This document shows positions 23,674 through 42,906 of a stretch of 64,000 nucleotides of DNA, one piece after another. Both the position numbers and the translations under genes were made by a program. Positions within the stretch are counted from its first letter, which is position 1. The number at the start of each line of letters is the position of its first letter. The notes beneath the pieces were generated by a model. It ran no database searches and had not been told where the DNA came from. It saw nothing but the letters and a program-made list of their open reading frames with translations. The stretch spans positions 9,402,501 through 9,466,500 of the forward strand of contig NC_063159.1 in assembly GCF_020921035.1 (NCBI RefSeq). The letters run 5' to 3'. This DNA comes from Rhodamnia argentea. Its lineage: Eukaryota; Streptophyta; Magnoliopsida; Myrtales; Myrtaceae.

Positions 23674-26600
23674 ATGGAGTCGCTACTTCTTCTGCTGTTG
23701 TCCCTCAGCTCCCTCTCTCTCTCCCGCTTTGCTCTCGCGGAGATTTTCTTCGAAGAGCGTTTCGAAGGTATGCTCGTCGACTCGCTCGCACGATGATCGT
23801 CCTAAGAGACTGTGTTAAGTGTCGGACACGGCTTTCTTTTTGGTCTCTGCCTCGTTTCAGCTTATGTGTTTGGTCGGTCGGTTCAGTTACTATGTTGGGC
23901 GAGTGTGCTTGAACTCATGGCGGGTCACGATCTTATCATAGGAGGGATCGATTATTGTGTGTTGTTCGGAGATATGGGGGGGGATCGACTTAACTCGATG
24001 AAGTGAATTCAAGTACTTTGGAATTCGTGCAAAAGTTAGAATCAACTATTGCCTTCTTCGTACAAATCCATTGGACAGGAAGAAAGTATTTCTTTCGGAA
24101 AATGTTGATTCACCGAAGAGTAATGGTTTTTCTTCGAGATAAATTGTTGATCGGCACGAGGAGACACGGGAGAGATCATGGGTCAATCCACACAGAGATC
24201 ATGTTCTTATCTCCTCTATCGTATATATAAAAACTTGAGTTCCTTTAGTTTACGGCGTAAAGTTTAGAAGCGAGTAAAAAGTATAAGTGGTTGTGAGGGA
24301 ACTTACTGTTTGGGTGTTTTAGTGCTGAAATATCATGTTGGTCTAGTCATGATGGCAACTCTCTGGTCTCATCTCTTGTAATTTTAGGATTCGAGTCTCT
24401 TCCTTAGTACTTACGATCCAGCAGAAGCTTTGGGGGCGGTGCCAGTTTATGTCCAAGTGTCTTCACGTGCTCTTCTTTATTTTAAGGTCGTTGTTGACAT
24501 TTTCCTTTGTTCCTTTTTGAAAGATGGGTGGAAAGATCGGTGGGTGTTGTCTGACTGGAAGCGGGCTGAAGGGAAGGCTGGTACGTTTAAGCATACAGCT
24601 GGGAAATGGTCGGGAGATCCTGATGATAAAGGTAAAGTATTAATCTAGCTTCTACCAAATTATTTAACTTTAGTTCACCAGAAAAAGGAAATAGATGAAT
24701 ATAATTCAGTAGGATCCAGATAACTCGATGTGTTTTGCTTCAACTTGTTTAGATGTCTGTGAGATGTTCTTTCATCTTTCTTCCTGTCAGTGAAGGGTAT
24801 GAGCTTATGCTTTTCTTATAGTTCCCTACCCCCCACCCCACCCCCTACGGCAGTGGAAAAAATTACCCAAAGCATATATATATATATATATTTTCATGTT
24901 CAATGGAATATAAAGGTCATAGAGAACACATCCTTAGATGCCCATGAGGGATGAAAGCTAGTTACTATGTGCAATCCATGTGTGCAGTCCATGTTATCTG
25001 CTAGTCTGTATTCGTGCAATGCATGCCAGTAGCTAGTATGCATCCTTTTAAATCTGCATCTACATAGTCCCATCTGCACCCATGACCTCAACAGATCTTT
25101 CTACATCTCCTTCTACTGAATTTTGGTGATCCATACTTTTCAATAGGACCCATTAATGTAGTGTAGATCATGCAGACTGCCTCGTCATGAGCTTGAAGTA
25201 AATTATCCTCGAAACAGCTCTTCCTTACGGGATTTCCATCAAATCTATTTTTCCTGTTGCTACGCTTCATTGAACTCCTTTGGCCGTAACTCTCAGCTAA
25301 ATCTTTGTCCTAATATCATCATTTTGACGATATGGTTCTGCTTGTAGGTATCCAGACTCATAATGATGCAAAGCATTATGCAATATCAGCAAAGATACCA
25401 GAATTCAGCAACAAAGATCGGACTCTAGTCGTCCAATATTCAATTAGGTTTGAACAGGACATTGAATGTGGCGGTGGTTACGTCAAGCTTCTATCTGGTT
25501 ATGTCAATCAAAAGAAATTTGGTGGCGATACTCCATATAGGTTTGTAGTTTGTAGTTAATTGTCCTCGTAGTTCCACTTTCTGTTCCGTCTATTCCTCAA
25601 GTCCTTGAGGAAGGGTGTCGAAGGAGCACAAATTCATTTGATGTCCTTTAAGTGTCCCACTTTCCGATTTTGAGTATAAGCATTTGTCCCAATGGTCAAA
25701 GAGTCTATTTCTTGAATGTGTCACTGCAATCTGTTTTATAAAGTACTTGTTTGTCGACTGATACAATTCATTTTCAATCATCAAATTAAACAGATTTGAT
25801 CAGACATGATTTCTATCACCCTGCTTCAACAAGAATTACTTGGACCAAAAGGATCCATTTTTGGTTGAAAAGCTACAATTAGGACTCGTACTCCTAGTCC
25901 TCTTAAAAGAACGAATGTTACGTGCCTTTGTGGTTATCTTTTGGAAAAAAGTCCTTCACTTGCCCTAAAGCTGAGATCATGTGTGGCATTTATAGCAGTT
26001 ATGAGTACTTGCTACTCTTCCAGAAGGAAGATAGAACTTTCAACTATTGACTTTTTTGAGGTGAATTTCCTTTAAAGTGAAGAAACTCAAACAAAAGCAG
26101 ACTTTTTTGTTTATATAATCTGGTGGCTTTTCGTTGTGATTGTAGTGTAAGACGAAAATTGATAACTAAATGCTAGACAGAAGCTGAACAATTGAAATGG
26201 TTTATAATGGCTCAGTTATTTTCTCTTGTAGGCTTTACTGCTCTTTTTTGCTTTTCTGGAATAAATGCTGCTAATAGTTACGTGCTTTATGTAGTTCTCT
26301 TAGACCCATTATCTATCGAATGGATTATCACTAATCATCTGAAGTACAGAAATTTCTTTTGTTTTTTTGTTCTATGAGTTAATTTCAGCCTGTCATTTAT
26401 TGTATTATCGACTTTCTGCTCTAAATATGCCTACTCTGAATTTGTAATTCTTTGTAGTTAACTATTCCTAAGCTGCTTCAACTTTCTCCTTGCAGTTTGA
26501 TGTTTGGGCCAGATATATGTGGCCCACAGACGAAGAAGATTCATCTAATACTTTCCTACCAAGGGCAGAATTATCCAATCAAAAAGGACCTGCAATGTGA

Positions 26601-29600
26601 GACTGACAAGTTGACTCATTTCTACACATTTATACTTAGGCCAGATGCTTCATACAGTCTATTGGTTGATAATCGTGAGAGAGAAACAGGAAGTTTGTAT
26701 ACAGATTGGGACATCCTTCCGCCGCCGAAAATTAAGGATGTGAAAGCAAAAAAGGTATTATTGTTGTTGTAGACAAGGCCGGAAAGTTGTTAAAAACACC
26801 CTTTTCTTTGACGCTGAACATCAATCTTTGCTGGAAACTGATTTATACTTTCAGGTCCTGTTCTCCTGATAATCAACGAGCAATGTTGATGTTCTGATGA
26901 TACATGTCTTGCTTTATATGGTTGACTTGATCTTTAATTATTTGTGATGATCCTGCATTGCTACTCATGATAACATTCATAATTCATGCCATCCATACAG
27001 CCGGCAGACTGGGATGACAGGGAATACATCGATGACCCTAATGATGCCAAACCAGAGGTAGCAGTTCTGCTCTAAATCAGTTCGAGGATTCGTTGAGATC
27101 ATTAGATTTGACATTTTCCTTATATGTTTGAACATTGCAGGGATATGATTCCATTCCTAAGGAGATTCCAGATCCAAAAGTTAAAAAGGTAGTTGATCAA
27201 CAAAATCGTTTTGGCTTGTCTACCTCACATTATAAACTAATGCAGCTTGCTTGTACAGATTTTAGATTGAATATGACATCCTAACGTTTGTTCTTTGTGT
27301 TTTATTCCTTTTCCCGTACTTCTTCGCTGGCATAAAATGCATATGCTTTGAAATGACTATACATTTTCTTCTAGTGAGATTTAATATGCAGAGTTCTTCC
27401 TTTTTTATGAAATGCTGATTTCTGGAGCCACTTTCTGTTACTGTAGCCTGTTGACTGGGATGAGGAAGAGGATGGCATATGGAGACCACCTAAAATCCCA
27501 AATCCTGCATATAAAGGACCCTGGAAAAGAAAGGTGCTTAAGTTTCTAATAGGACATTTAGTCCCTTTCTGCTTTTTACAAACTTATAATACTTATCTCT
27601 GAACCACAGAAAGTCAAAAATCCTAACTACAAGGGTAAATGGAAGACTCCTTGGATAGATAACCCAGGTATCTTCCTTTTTTGGCTAAGAATTCTCGTTG
27701 GCTTGGTCCATTTGTCTATGAAAATCTAAATCTAGAAGAGAAAGAATGTCAGCATGTATTAGATAATCCTAAACAGCCACATAAACATTGAATCCTGCTA
27801 GTCATATTGTGGATATTCTTTCTGCCTTTCCGTAATATGTATGTCTCGTTTATGGAACCTAATTTGAGAATTATGTGCTGAGTATAGTTGTAAATCCTGC
27901 TCCTATCGCGGCAATAGCGCTGGTTGCTGGCACTATTGTGGCTGTAGCGCACCCTACTAATTTCAAACAAAAAGGAAAAAAGAAAACTATGAAGAAGGAG
28001 GAGGACAAGAAGACTTGAAGTTCCAATGAGGGAGAGAGAGTTACATCGACCATCTTCCCAAACTTTTGTCCATGTAATAACACTCGCTTTTCCACTCCAC
28101 TTCTCTCAGTCAGCTTAAAATATAGAAGGTCTTTCCTTCGATTTGTACTTATTTATGAATAATCAAAAACCCAAAGGGTCAAGTCGTCAGCCCACCTCAT
28201 TTGAAGTTGAAATTCGAGAAAAAAAGCATTGATTGCCTCAAATTAAAGAAAATCTGTTCAATTACTATGTAAGTTCAAAGATTTGTCTAGCCTAATTAAT
28301 ATTTGACATATAAAGTTTCAAATCCATATAATTCCTTTTCAACTTTTTGGCATTCTTATATGCTCTGAAGAACACTCTAATATTCCTATATATCACAAAT
28401 ATAGTTTTATTAAGGCTGAAAAAGTTAATTTTTGATTCTATATAATTATGAGAACATTATGAAAATTCATGCCTACTATGACCACAACCTGATAGTTGGC
28501 GGCCGCTATGCCTGCATCCACGACTATCGCAGCATGAGCCTGACCGCATTTTAAAACCTTGGTTCTGAGTATCTTGTGCTTTGGGTCAACTTCTGAGCTA
28601 TTATTATATGCATGGCTGAATACATAGATCCTTCTAGTCCATGTAGCTTTATCTTCTAAAATAGAGGACACAATTAAGCCATACATTTATTTTTTATTCT
28701 ATATATTGTGATTCTCTTTTGTTTACTGCTGCAGAGTTTGAAGATGATCCCGACCTTTATGTAATGAAGCCAATCAAGTATGTGGGAATAGAAGTTTGGC
28801 AGGTAAACATGGCTACGTACCTTGACTGGTTTTGTTTCGCTCTTTATCATCTCATAGCATACAATTAAGTGCAACGGTTAACATTTTGCAATAATTCTGC
28901 AACTCGAGTTTTTTTTTTTTTTTTTTTAAGGGCAGGAGAAAATTTGACTGTATATATGTGTTGGTGAATTTGCTGTAGAGTAGCTGTCCAGGTTGCTACA
29001 TATATCTTCTTTCATTTAGCAGACAATGTATCTGTGCTTTCTGAATTTATGTTATGTCCCAGATCAAGTTCCATGATCTTGAATCTGGAATAATTGAATG
29101 TGGAGTCACCTATAAATCAATCTTTATTGGACATCACTGAGATTGACCAAGCAATTTCATTGCAGGTGAAGGCTGGTTCTGTTTATGATAATATATTGGT
29201 CTGCGATGACCCACATTATGCAAAGCAAGTTGTAGAAGATCATTTTGAAAGGAACAGAGAGGTGAGCTGTTGATCTTTCTCAGCTATGGCGTTGTGTGGC
29301 TCTATAACTTGACTTATTTCTCTATTTTAGGTTGAGAAGGATGCCTTTGAGGAAGCTGAGAAAGAGAGGAGAGCTCGGGAAGAAAAGGTGGCATCTATAC
29401 TTAGCTTTGTCATCTGAGAGGAAAACTTTACGAAAGTTTAGGCCACATGTTTGTAATATTGATCATTACTTGCAGGAGGCTGAAAGAGCCAAAGTGGAAA
29501 GTGAAAAGAGGAAGAAAGCAAGGGATAGCCGTGGGAGGCACTCCAGACGGGTATTTGCCGTTTTCATTGTCTCATTCACTTTAAATATTTTGGTAAAAGA

Positions 29601-31265
29601 CCCTTAAGCTTGAGAAATGCCAATCAATGCATCTTCCCGTGGTTTCTTGTACTTTGAGCTATGAAGTGTACTTTTATAGTCGTCACTATTGAAGGATGCG
29701 TTCATGTGGGACAAGGGTCAGTCACCCCTTTAGCGACATATTCAAGTTGTGCATCTGTCGTGACTTATTCTAGTCGGTGTTAATCTCTGTTTTCTTGATA
29801 TAATGTGCAATTGAGCTTCAATTAACTTTTTTTTTTTTTTTGGTAAGGAGCTTCAATTAACTTTGAATGCTTCAGAAACTGAAATTCTATTTATGAACAG
29901 ATTTATGTTGTTAGGATTAGTAAAAAGCTAAACTACATATTCAGGTAAGTGTTTAGATACATTGTGAATGATTTCTCAATTTCTTCATGGCATTAGAGCC
30001 ACCAAGATCCTGCTCTTTCAGTCTCAAAAATCTCATCTTTGTTTATTAAGTGCTTTAGATTATATAGGCTTCTGAAATCCAAATATGTGAAGCTCTTTGA
30101 GCAAATAGAAGAGGAAGCATAGTTATGATGTTCATTCAGATCCTGAGTAAGTCAGGTCTGTCTGGTCGATAGAAAAGAAAGCTTAAATTCCCATCCTTGA
30201 ATAAATTAGGTAGATTCATTTTTTCATGGAGGATACCATTGATTGAATGTTGTCTCACCTCATAATATGGAACAAGTTATTTCTATGTTTGCCTGAGGAA
30301 AGGTTCTTTTTCTCCTCTCGGAAGAAAGGTTATGGGTACTGATTGTTGCTCAACATGGGATGCCTTCATTTCTGTGGGGAGGCATCTGATGAGAAAATTA
30401 ACCTGAATATTTTCTGAAAAAAAAGAAAAACTTCAATCATTTCAATTTTTTTGAAAGGGAAAAAGGAGAGGTAATATCCATCCCTTCATATTAATCTGCA
30501 TCGCCCATGAATCTCAATGACCAGTTCTGGAGATAAGAAAAAATATCCCTTCATCCGATCCATAATTGGAAGCCCAGCCTAAAGACTAACGACAATCAAT
30601 TAGAAGGAAAAAATAGAAGAGTATGCGTACATCCATGTATTGCATGAAAGAGGTGCCTGTATAGTGGTCCTACTATTTGTTTATTATTGAAAGGAGCAAG
30701 ATTTGAACCTTTACTTATAAGTTGCAGCTATTTTGGTAATCTGATCTGATTATTGTCCTTTCGCAGCATGACCCGCATGATTACTTGGATGATTACCATG
30801 TAAGCTTCACTCTCCTTCCAACTACTCTAATTTAATGTTCTCAAAATCTTAATTTGAGTTGTAGGAGTCGATCACTAATTAGCCTAATCACGATAGTATA
30901 TGTTGTATAACGTGAATACCAAATACTGAGTTCAACAGGACCATGCAACAGCTTGGGTTGCCTTGGTTCATTAGTGAGGAGCACTAATCCTACAAGTTTT
31001 AGCAGTTCTAATTATATTGAGCAGATAGGTTAGTCTGGGCTATCCACTATCTGCTGTTGGGATTGGGGTTTTATTCAGTGCTCTGGCCTCTGAGGTTCAA
31101 AACTCTGGATGCTCATAAATCACTCTACCTTGCCCAAAAAAAAAAAATGGCGATGACCGGGTTGCACACTTGAGTCTCTGACAGTTTCTCTGCTTCAAAC
31201 AAAACTTGTTCGGCATTCTTGAATGATGCTTTTGCACCTGTTGTGGATTGCAGGACGAGCTATGA
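23674..31265 (+). CDS. CRT3: Calreticulin-3 (ER lectin chaperone)
   Basis: Fourteen coding exons: 23674-23767, 24524-24631, 25348-25540, 26496-26754, 27001-27057, 27141-27188, 27447-27533, 27610-27667, 28735-28802, 29166-29261, 29331-29387, 29476-29550, 30767-30799 and 31254-31265. They give 414 residues. Landmarks are a Leu-rich signal peptide, the lectin domain with [20 protein letters not shown] and [21 protein letters not shown]-domain repeats ([33 protein letters not shown]), a basic/Glu-rich C domain ([15 protein letters not shown]) unlike the acidic tail of CRT1/2, and a terminal HDEL. In Arabidopsis CRT3 retains misfolded receptor kinases such as mutant BRI1 and is needed for EFR maturation. 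HDEL is split: His ends exon 13 and DEL-stop is the whole of exon 14. An in-frame ATG at 23608 would add 22 residues before the signal peptide; I prefer 23674. Confidence 0.95.
24320..24440 (+). repeat. Possible SINE fragment in CRT3 intron 1
   Basis: The phrase ttggtctagtcatgatggca (A-box-like) is followed about 50 bp later by ttaggattcgagtctcttcc, which fits a pol III B box. No poly-A tail or target-site duplication was found, so only a degraded tRNA-derived head is suggested. Confidence 0.3.
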
Positions 31266-34254
31266 CGACGTGCAGGCTTCCTCGATTCTTTATGCACTCG
31301 TAAACGAGATGAGAGATGTTTTCGTGCTGAAACAGCTTATGGGTTTATATCTGGTGCTTGATGTGAGAAATGACAACAAATGCGAAGGTTAATTTACCTG
31401 TTATCTGTTTGTGCGATGGATTATGTTTGAGGAGCACAATTGCTTCTATTTTTGAGTATGGAACCTTGAAAGAAATCCTGTCATAATTTTGGCTTAAATA
31501 TGAAGATTGTCTGAGCCTTGTACTATGAAGTTCCTTCTTCATCACCTACATATGATTCTTCTTGGCGTGTTGGTTATATTCGAGTTGCTTTTCCTTTTTA
31601 ACATTCTATCTTTCGAGCAGCGTGTTAAAATCCGGTGGTTTTCATCGATTTGCTGTTGTCTGTGCTGATGTTTAGGGTGATTAATCCTTGTACTCTTGCT
31701 CGACATCATCACTCCACTTTCCCTTGTTTAAAATGGTCCGGGTACATTTTCACAAACCTCACCATTCGTCCTCGAGTCGTTTCGATCATTGATTTTGCCG
31801 ACGGGCATTTGTACCGTTAAAAGTTGTCTGACTCATTTTTTTTTCTGTTTTTTTCGTTTGGCCAATTGACGGAGACATTCTCTCTTCACCCAACCACCCA
31901 CAGATACATGGCTAAGGCTCGAGAGCGCTCGCAGGCGCTGCTTCGCTGTGGTTGTTGAGAGTACGCCGCCGCCACCACCACCACCTCAAAAGTGCCTTGC
32001 TTCCCAAGTGATCACTGTGAGGTGGTATTGGGTCGTGGCCCCATATGCTCTACAGCAACCCCAGTGGTCGTCATTGCTTCGTAGCTCTCTCTTTCTCTCT
32101 CCCCCCTTTCTTTGTGAGACATTTTCGGGTAAACTGGCAGGAATGACCTTTGTATTCTTGCTCGAAAATCAAAATCGTTCAACTACTTTTCTTTCTATAC
32201 CAAAATCATCTCTTATCAAAATGGCTCACCACTAGCGGTTCTCATAAAATGCTTCGTATGAATGATGAGGCGGACGCATGAATATTGAGGGCCACGAGGC
32301 CCACGATGCTACCGCGACAAAAATTACCAAAAGAGGTTTCAAACGTATCACAATTTTAAACTTTTCAATTGTGACAATTCAATTTTAAACCTTTTAACGA
32401 TTTGTTAATTTAGTCTTTCCGGCCAAGTTTGATCAAAAGACACCGACGTGGCGGTACCGATTGTCCTATATGGCGTGGCTAGCTTTAACATAGATAAATT
32501 TTTAAATTTTTTTTGTGAAATTTTTCTTTTTGACCTTTTTCTGTTTTTTTTTTTTCCCTTTTTTGCCGGTGGCTAGTCTCATGTGATGGCGAGAGATCGG
32601 CCACATGCAATGGCCAGCGAGGGCTGCCTAGTGGGGCATATGCGAGGCTGGCCCTCGCCCGATCTATATATTGACGTCGATAATGAAAATATTTTAAATT
32701 AATTAATTATTTCAAGAAATTATTTTTTGAAAAATATTTTTTGAATCATTCATTTTTTGCAAAACAAACTTACCCGTGATATACTTACGATCGGGGATCC
32801 AGTACAACAAACTGCTCCACATCGGTCGATCGCGATGCGTTTAAAACCCATGGCAAAAGGGTCGAAATCATAACGCTTTAATCGTGCCACAATGACTTTG
32901 TACCAAACGGCCATAAATAAAATGAGAATAGTGAGGTACATTCTTGTGTATCCTTTTATCGCTGTAGTACTCAAAATTATAAAATAAAAAAAAAGGATAT
33001 TCAATGGAATATCTTTTAACAAAATTTATGCGGGTCGATCTTTCTTTCTAAAATAAAAAAAAAAAGGTTTATTTCAGTGGTGGAATGTGGGTTGAGTGCG
33101 ACGCACTGTAGAAAATGAGTAGAGAGAGCACGTGTTTGTCACGTGGCTCGAGGAGAATCTTCGAAAAGAATATAGTAAAGCCGGGCGAGCATATTTTTTT
33201 TTTTCCTATTCTAAGCATCTTTGAACCATAAAAAAAAAAGACATTTATACATTAACATCTCGTTCCCTTTCCACCTCAAAAAAATAAATTAATTTCGCAA
33301 ATTTTGTGATATTTGCAATTTATTTACATTCATTGGTATTTGTGACATCAACATCACGATATGTGTTAAGATTACTAATCATTTAAATAGAGATAAGATT
33401 TTCAACTTTTTAAGAGCTCGAATATGAACATTTTTGCATTTTACGACAAGGGTGAAACCAAGTCAAGCTACTCATGCCTATAACTCGAGCTCGGCTCAAT
33501 TGCTACTTGAAATCAACTCACTTAATTTTGAGTCGAGATTGAGTTCGACTCTCTCCGGTATCTTCTTCGAGTCAAACTTGTCAATACTCAACTCAATATA
33601 ACAAATATACATAAAGTTGAGCTCAAATATTTGTTTATAAGTTCATTATAGTCGAGTCGAGATCGAATATTTTAATTTTTTTTAGTTTGGTAGAAAAAAT
33701 AACCACTTGTTTGAGCTCAAGCCCTAGCCTCGAGCCTCGAACATGCGAGGCGAGGGGAGTCGAGTCAAGTAGGAATTCAGAAGTGTACAAACTCCACTTG
33801 CCACCTGTAGTATTTCATAAAAAATTTCAGGGTAAATAACATAAATAGTTCATGAACTTTTGTCCAACGTAAAATACGATCTCCGAATTTTAAATTTTTT
33901 TAATTTTGGCTTAAGAACTTTTACCCGATATGTAATGCCGTCTCTGAATTTTTAATTTATTTAATATAATTTATAAAATTTTGGTATATATTCAATTTAG
34001 TCGCTCGATTAAATAAAGTAGTTTTGTAATTAATGAGAGAGAGTTTAATTCGTCACTGCACGTCTTAAAATTTCTTGTTTGAATTTTAATAACAAATAAA
34101 TGAAGGAAGTAGGCAAGTAGCCGAGCAAGTGCCAACTGCCAAAAAGTTGCCAGCCCACTCTGCCTCTCTCTCTCTTCTCTCTCTACCAAGCATTCCTTCT
34201 CTCTCTCTCTCTCTCTCACTCTATAGAACGAGGAGAATTTCGCAGAGGAAAGGG
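31266..34254. other. Intergenic region between CRT3 and GLX2
   Basis: About 31266-31650 should be CRT3 3' UTR. No gene is recognised beyond it. From 32345 to 32720 lies a dispersed repeat with 'caattttaaacttttcaatt', 'accgacgtggcggtaccg' and a GC-rich patch (gagggctgcc ... gctggccctcgcccgatc), related to about 51415-51530. An AT-rich hairpin-repeat relative is at about 32690-32770. AT-rich sequence with A/T runs continues to 34000. A CT-rich leader precedes the GLX2 start. Confidence 0.55.
34197..34218 (+). repeat. (CT)n tract in the GLX2 5' leader
   Basis: A CT dinucleotide run of about 20 bp lies roughly 40 bp before the GLX2 start codon, embedded in a wider CT-rich leader from about 34160. 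Such Y-patch-like tracts are common just around plant transcription starts. Confidence 0.7.
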
Positions 34255-40275
<6,021 letters not shown>

Positions 40276-42860
40276 GTTTTTCAATAGCTGTTTCAGGTTT
40301 TGTATAGAGGTGAGCTTGTGAATGCGTCTATAAGTGGTTGTTCATCCGACTATTGTAATTCCAGTATTGTGAGATCTAAATGCTGGATTGATTCTTCAAG
40401 CGATTGTTTGTGAAAATGGCATATTGTAATTGTGAAGATTTCTCTCCTATGCTTGAAAGTATTGCAACATTTGCTTTCATGAATGTGCCTGAAATGAAGG
40501 CTTGCACACCGTGCCTCTCTGAACTGCGAGTGCATCATGCACCTTGTATAGTGAAGATTGACTGCCGAAGTGATTTGATCAAATCTCAAGGAGAGGCATG
40601 GATCGATGGGCTTTTAATGAGCTTCAAAGTAACATGTTTTGTGATTGTGCAAACTATTAGAAGTCACTTCCTTAAAGATTTGTTGGGTTTTGGGGTTCGG
40701 TTGCGTTGGTTGAGAATCTTCTTGTGGATTTTGCTTAGAAATGACCGAACTCAAATGGGCATCCTGAATTCGCATTCATTTTTAGTTCGTTGATGAGGAA
40801 AATAACATTTTTGCATCATGTTATAGATGCATAATGACACTTCCCTTATCTATGTACTGTCTACATATCGTGTTAACTTGTCTTGTGAAAGATTGTCGGG
40901 CGGGGGAAGGGTATACAGAGTTTACTTAATTCCGAAGTCTCCATATTCAACTGATCTCCACGTTCTTCACTTGCACAATCAGGCTTCCCGCTTAATATGC
41001 ACTTTAATTTAGCACGAAAGGGTGTTTTGCTTTCTATGCCTATAGTTGATATCCAGAGATTATCATGTAGAAAGCGCATGCTTGCAATGCTAGTATTGGA
41101 CAAAGAAGAGAGGGGAAAAAAAGGATGATTTTGCTGGGAGGATGTCATTGTACCATCACGCGTCAGAGGTTGAGAATTCCCTAAGAAAAGCAAAGACGGG
41201 GGATAACGACACAGGTTGGTTGTGGTGACTGAGGTGATCTCTGCACCTGCAATTTAGCCCATAGTATTTGGAAATTTGTGAAACCTTTTAGCTTTGATGT
41301 ATGGGTTTTACCAAACTCATGTCCCGCCTTTCTTTTTGTTTTCTTTTACTTTTTGGGCGTTCATTCATAGTGACCCTTATGAGAGCTTTTCCCATCTCTG
41401 TCAACCTACACCAATTTCCTACTTTCTCTTGCCTTTTTCTTTTTGAGGGGCACTTTCTTCAGCCACCCTTTGATGATCTTCCTGTGCACTTCAGACGACG
41501 CACCCTTCTTGTCCGGTAATGGTTGGGTCGCCAGGTGGGTTGGGCGTCAGACATCTCTTGCATCCTACGACTGATTACTTGTCAAAGAAGTATGTTCAAG
41601 GCTATGTTAAGGAAAGAAAAGAGAGAATGAAAAATGTGGGCGGAAAATTATTAAGGAGAAGAGGTGGAAATAAATTTTTTTTGCCAATTTTGTATCCCAC
41701 TTTTCTTTTCCCACCTATCCAAGTATGGCAAAAGAGTCGATTGGGGGGCGGTGTTTCTTGTGATTATTTATTTGAAGAGAAAGAAAGAAAACTGTTTTAT
41801 GTCTAATTTAAGCTGTCTAAATTGTACCCTTTTTCGAACTTTTTCTCGGTTGAATCTTCCAACCGGCTCGATGCAATCAAATCCTTCCTTTACGCTCTAT
41901 TGTCAACTTTTTGGTATGATGATTTTTCACAAGTGAAGAAGATGCAAGAGGAGGGGCGAGGAGGGTAGTCGATACTCGAGAGCCTCCATCCGCCACCAAC
42001 GAGTTTTGCCGGCACCAAGGCAACACCTTCTTGAGAGGTGAGGATCGCATGTCTCGCTAATAAAAAAAAAAATTCCTAGGGGCATCATGCCACCGGCAAC
42101 TACACTTAGTGTTGTCTTCTTTTCTACTTCCCAACTCTCTCATCACAATTCGCGAAAAAAAAAAAAAAGGAGAAGAAAACTTTCTCATCAGGCATCATGT
42201 ATAGTAATGCCAATAATGCCTCATCAGCATTTCGTCACCGCAAATGGTAGATAATTAGGGTTCCAGACATGTATGTTAAAACAACTCTAGTTTTAGGGAA
42301 AGAAATTGGTGGGTGAAATGTCTTTGAATTAGGATATATCACCGATAAATCGATTCAAAGACACTATACGAAGCACGGATCGATGACTCGGGAATGAAGT
42401 TGCGATGATTCACCTCAAATGCGAGATGCTATTAAACGACCCTACTCGACAAGAACCATTCAAAGATGATGCAGAGTCTATCTTCCCCACCATCACTTCT
42501 TTGAATTGAGAGAAAATAATTTTTTTCCCTTTATCCCTAAGAATACTCTTGAATTTTTGCATTCCAGAGTTCAACGAAGCAGTTTAAAAACTTTACTCAG
42601 GTCCAAAAATCGAAAAAAAATTATATTTTGACAAAAAAAAAAGGAAAAAATATTATGTAAGCGAAACCGAAAGAACGAAAAAAGGGAGAGGAAAAATAGT
42701 GGAATCCCAAAGATTTGACCGGGTGACCCGGTCACCTGATTCCCGGGCCCGCCGCCTCGTTAAAGTTGACGACCGTTCTCTCTCCGTCTCTTTTCCCTTC
42801 GTATTGTTATTTCCCCGCCATCATCACCGCGCACCACCAAATTGATTTGATGCGAGCGAA

Positions 42861-42862
<2 letters not shown>
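40276..42862. other. Intergenic region between GLX2 and the SDR-reticulon gene
   Basis: The first few hundred bases are the likely GLX2 3' UTR; an open frame at 40404-40793 there shows no domain. The rest is AT-rich with A-runs near 42061, 42156 and 42638. No coding gene, RNA gene or clear repeat boundary is recognised. Confidence 0.55.

Positions 42863-42894
<32 letters not shown>
42863..42894 (+). repeat. (CT)16 microsatellite in the 5' leader
   Basis: An uninterrupted CT run of 32 bp ends 12 bp before the start codon of the SDR-reticulon gene. It may be part of the 5' UTR and is a likely length polymorphism. Confidence 0.9.
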
Positions 42895-42896
<2 letters not shown>

Positions 42897-42906
42897 GTAA
42901 CAGAAA

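Noticed and set aside
27880..28560. Possible hAT-like element from GC-rich 'gcggcaatagcgc' and 'ggcggccgctatg' patches in CRT3 intron 8
   Set aside because: The patches are in roughly opposite orientation, but I could not find matching terminal repeats or a target-site duplication.
40404..40793. Open frame of 129 codons after GLX2
   Set aside because: It overlaps the expected GLX2 3' UTR, has no recognised domain, and reads like random translation with no family resemblance.
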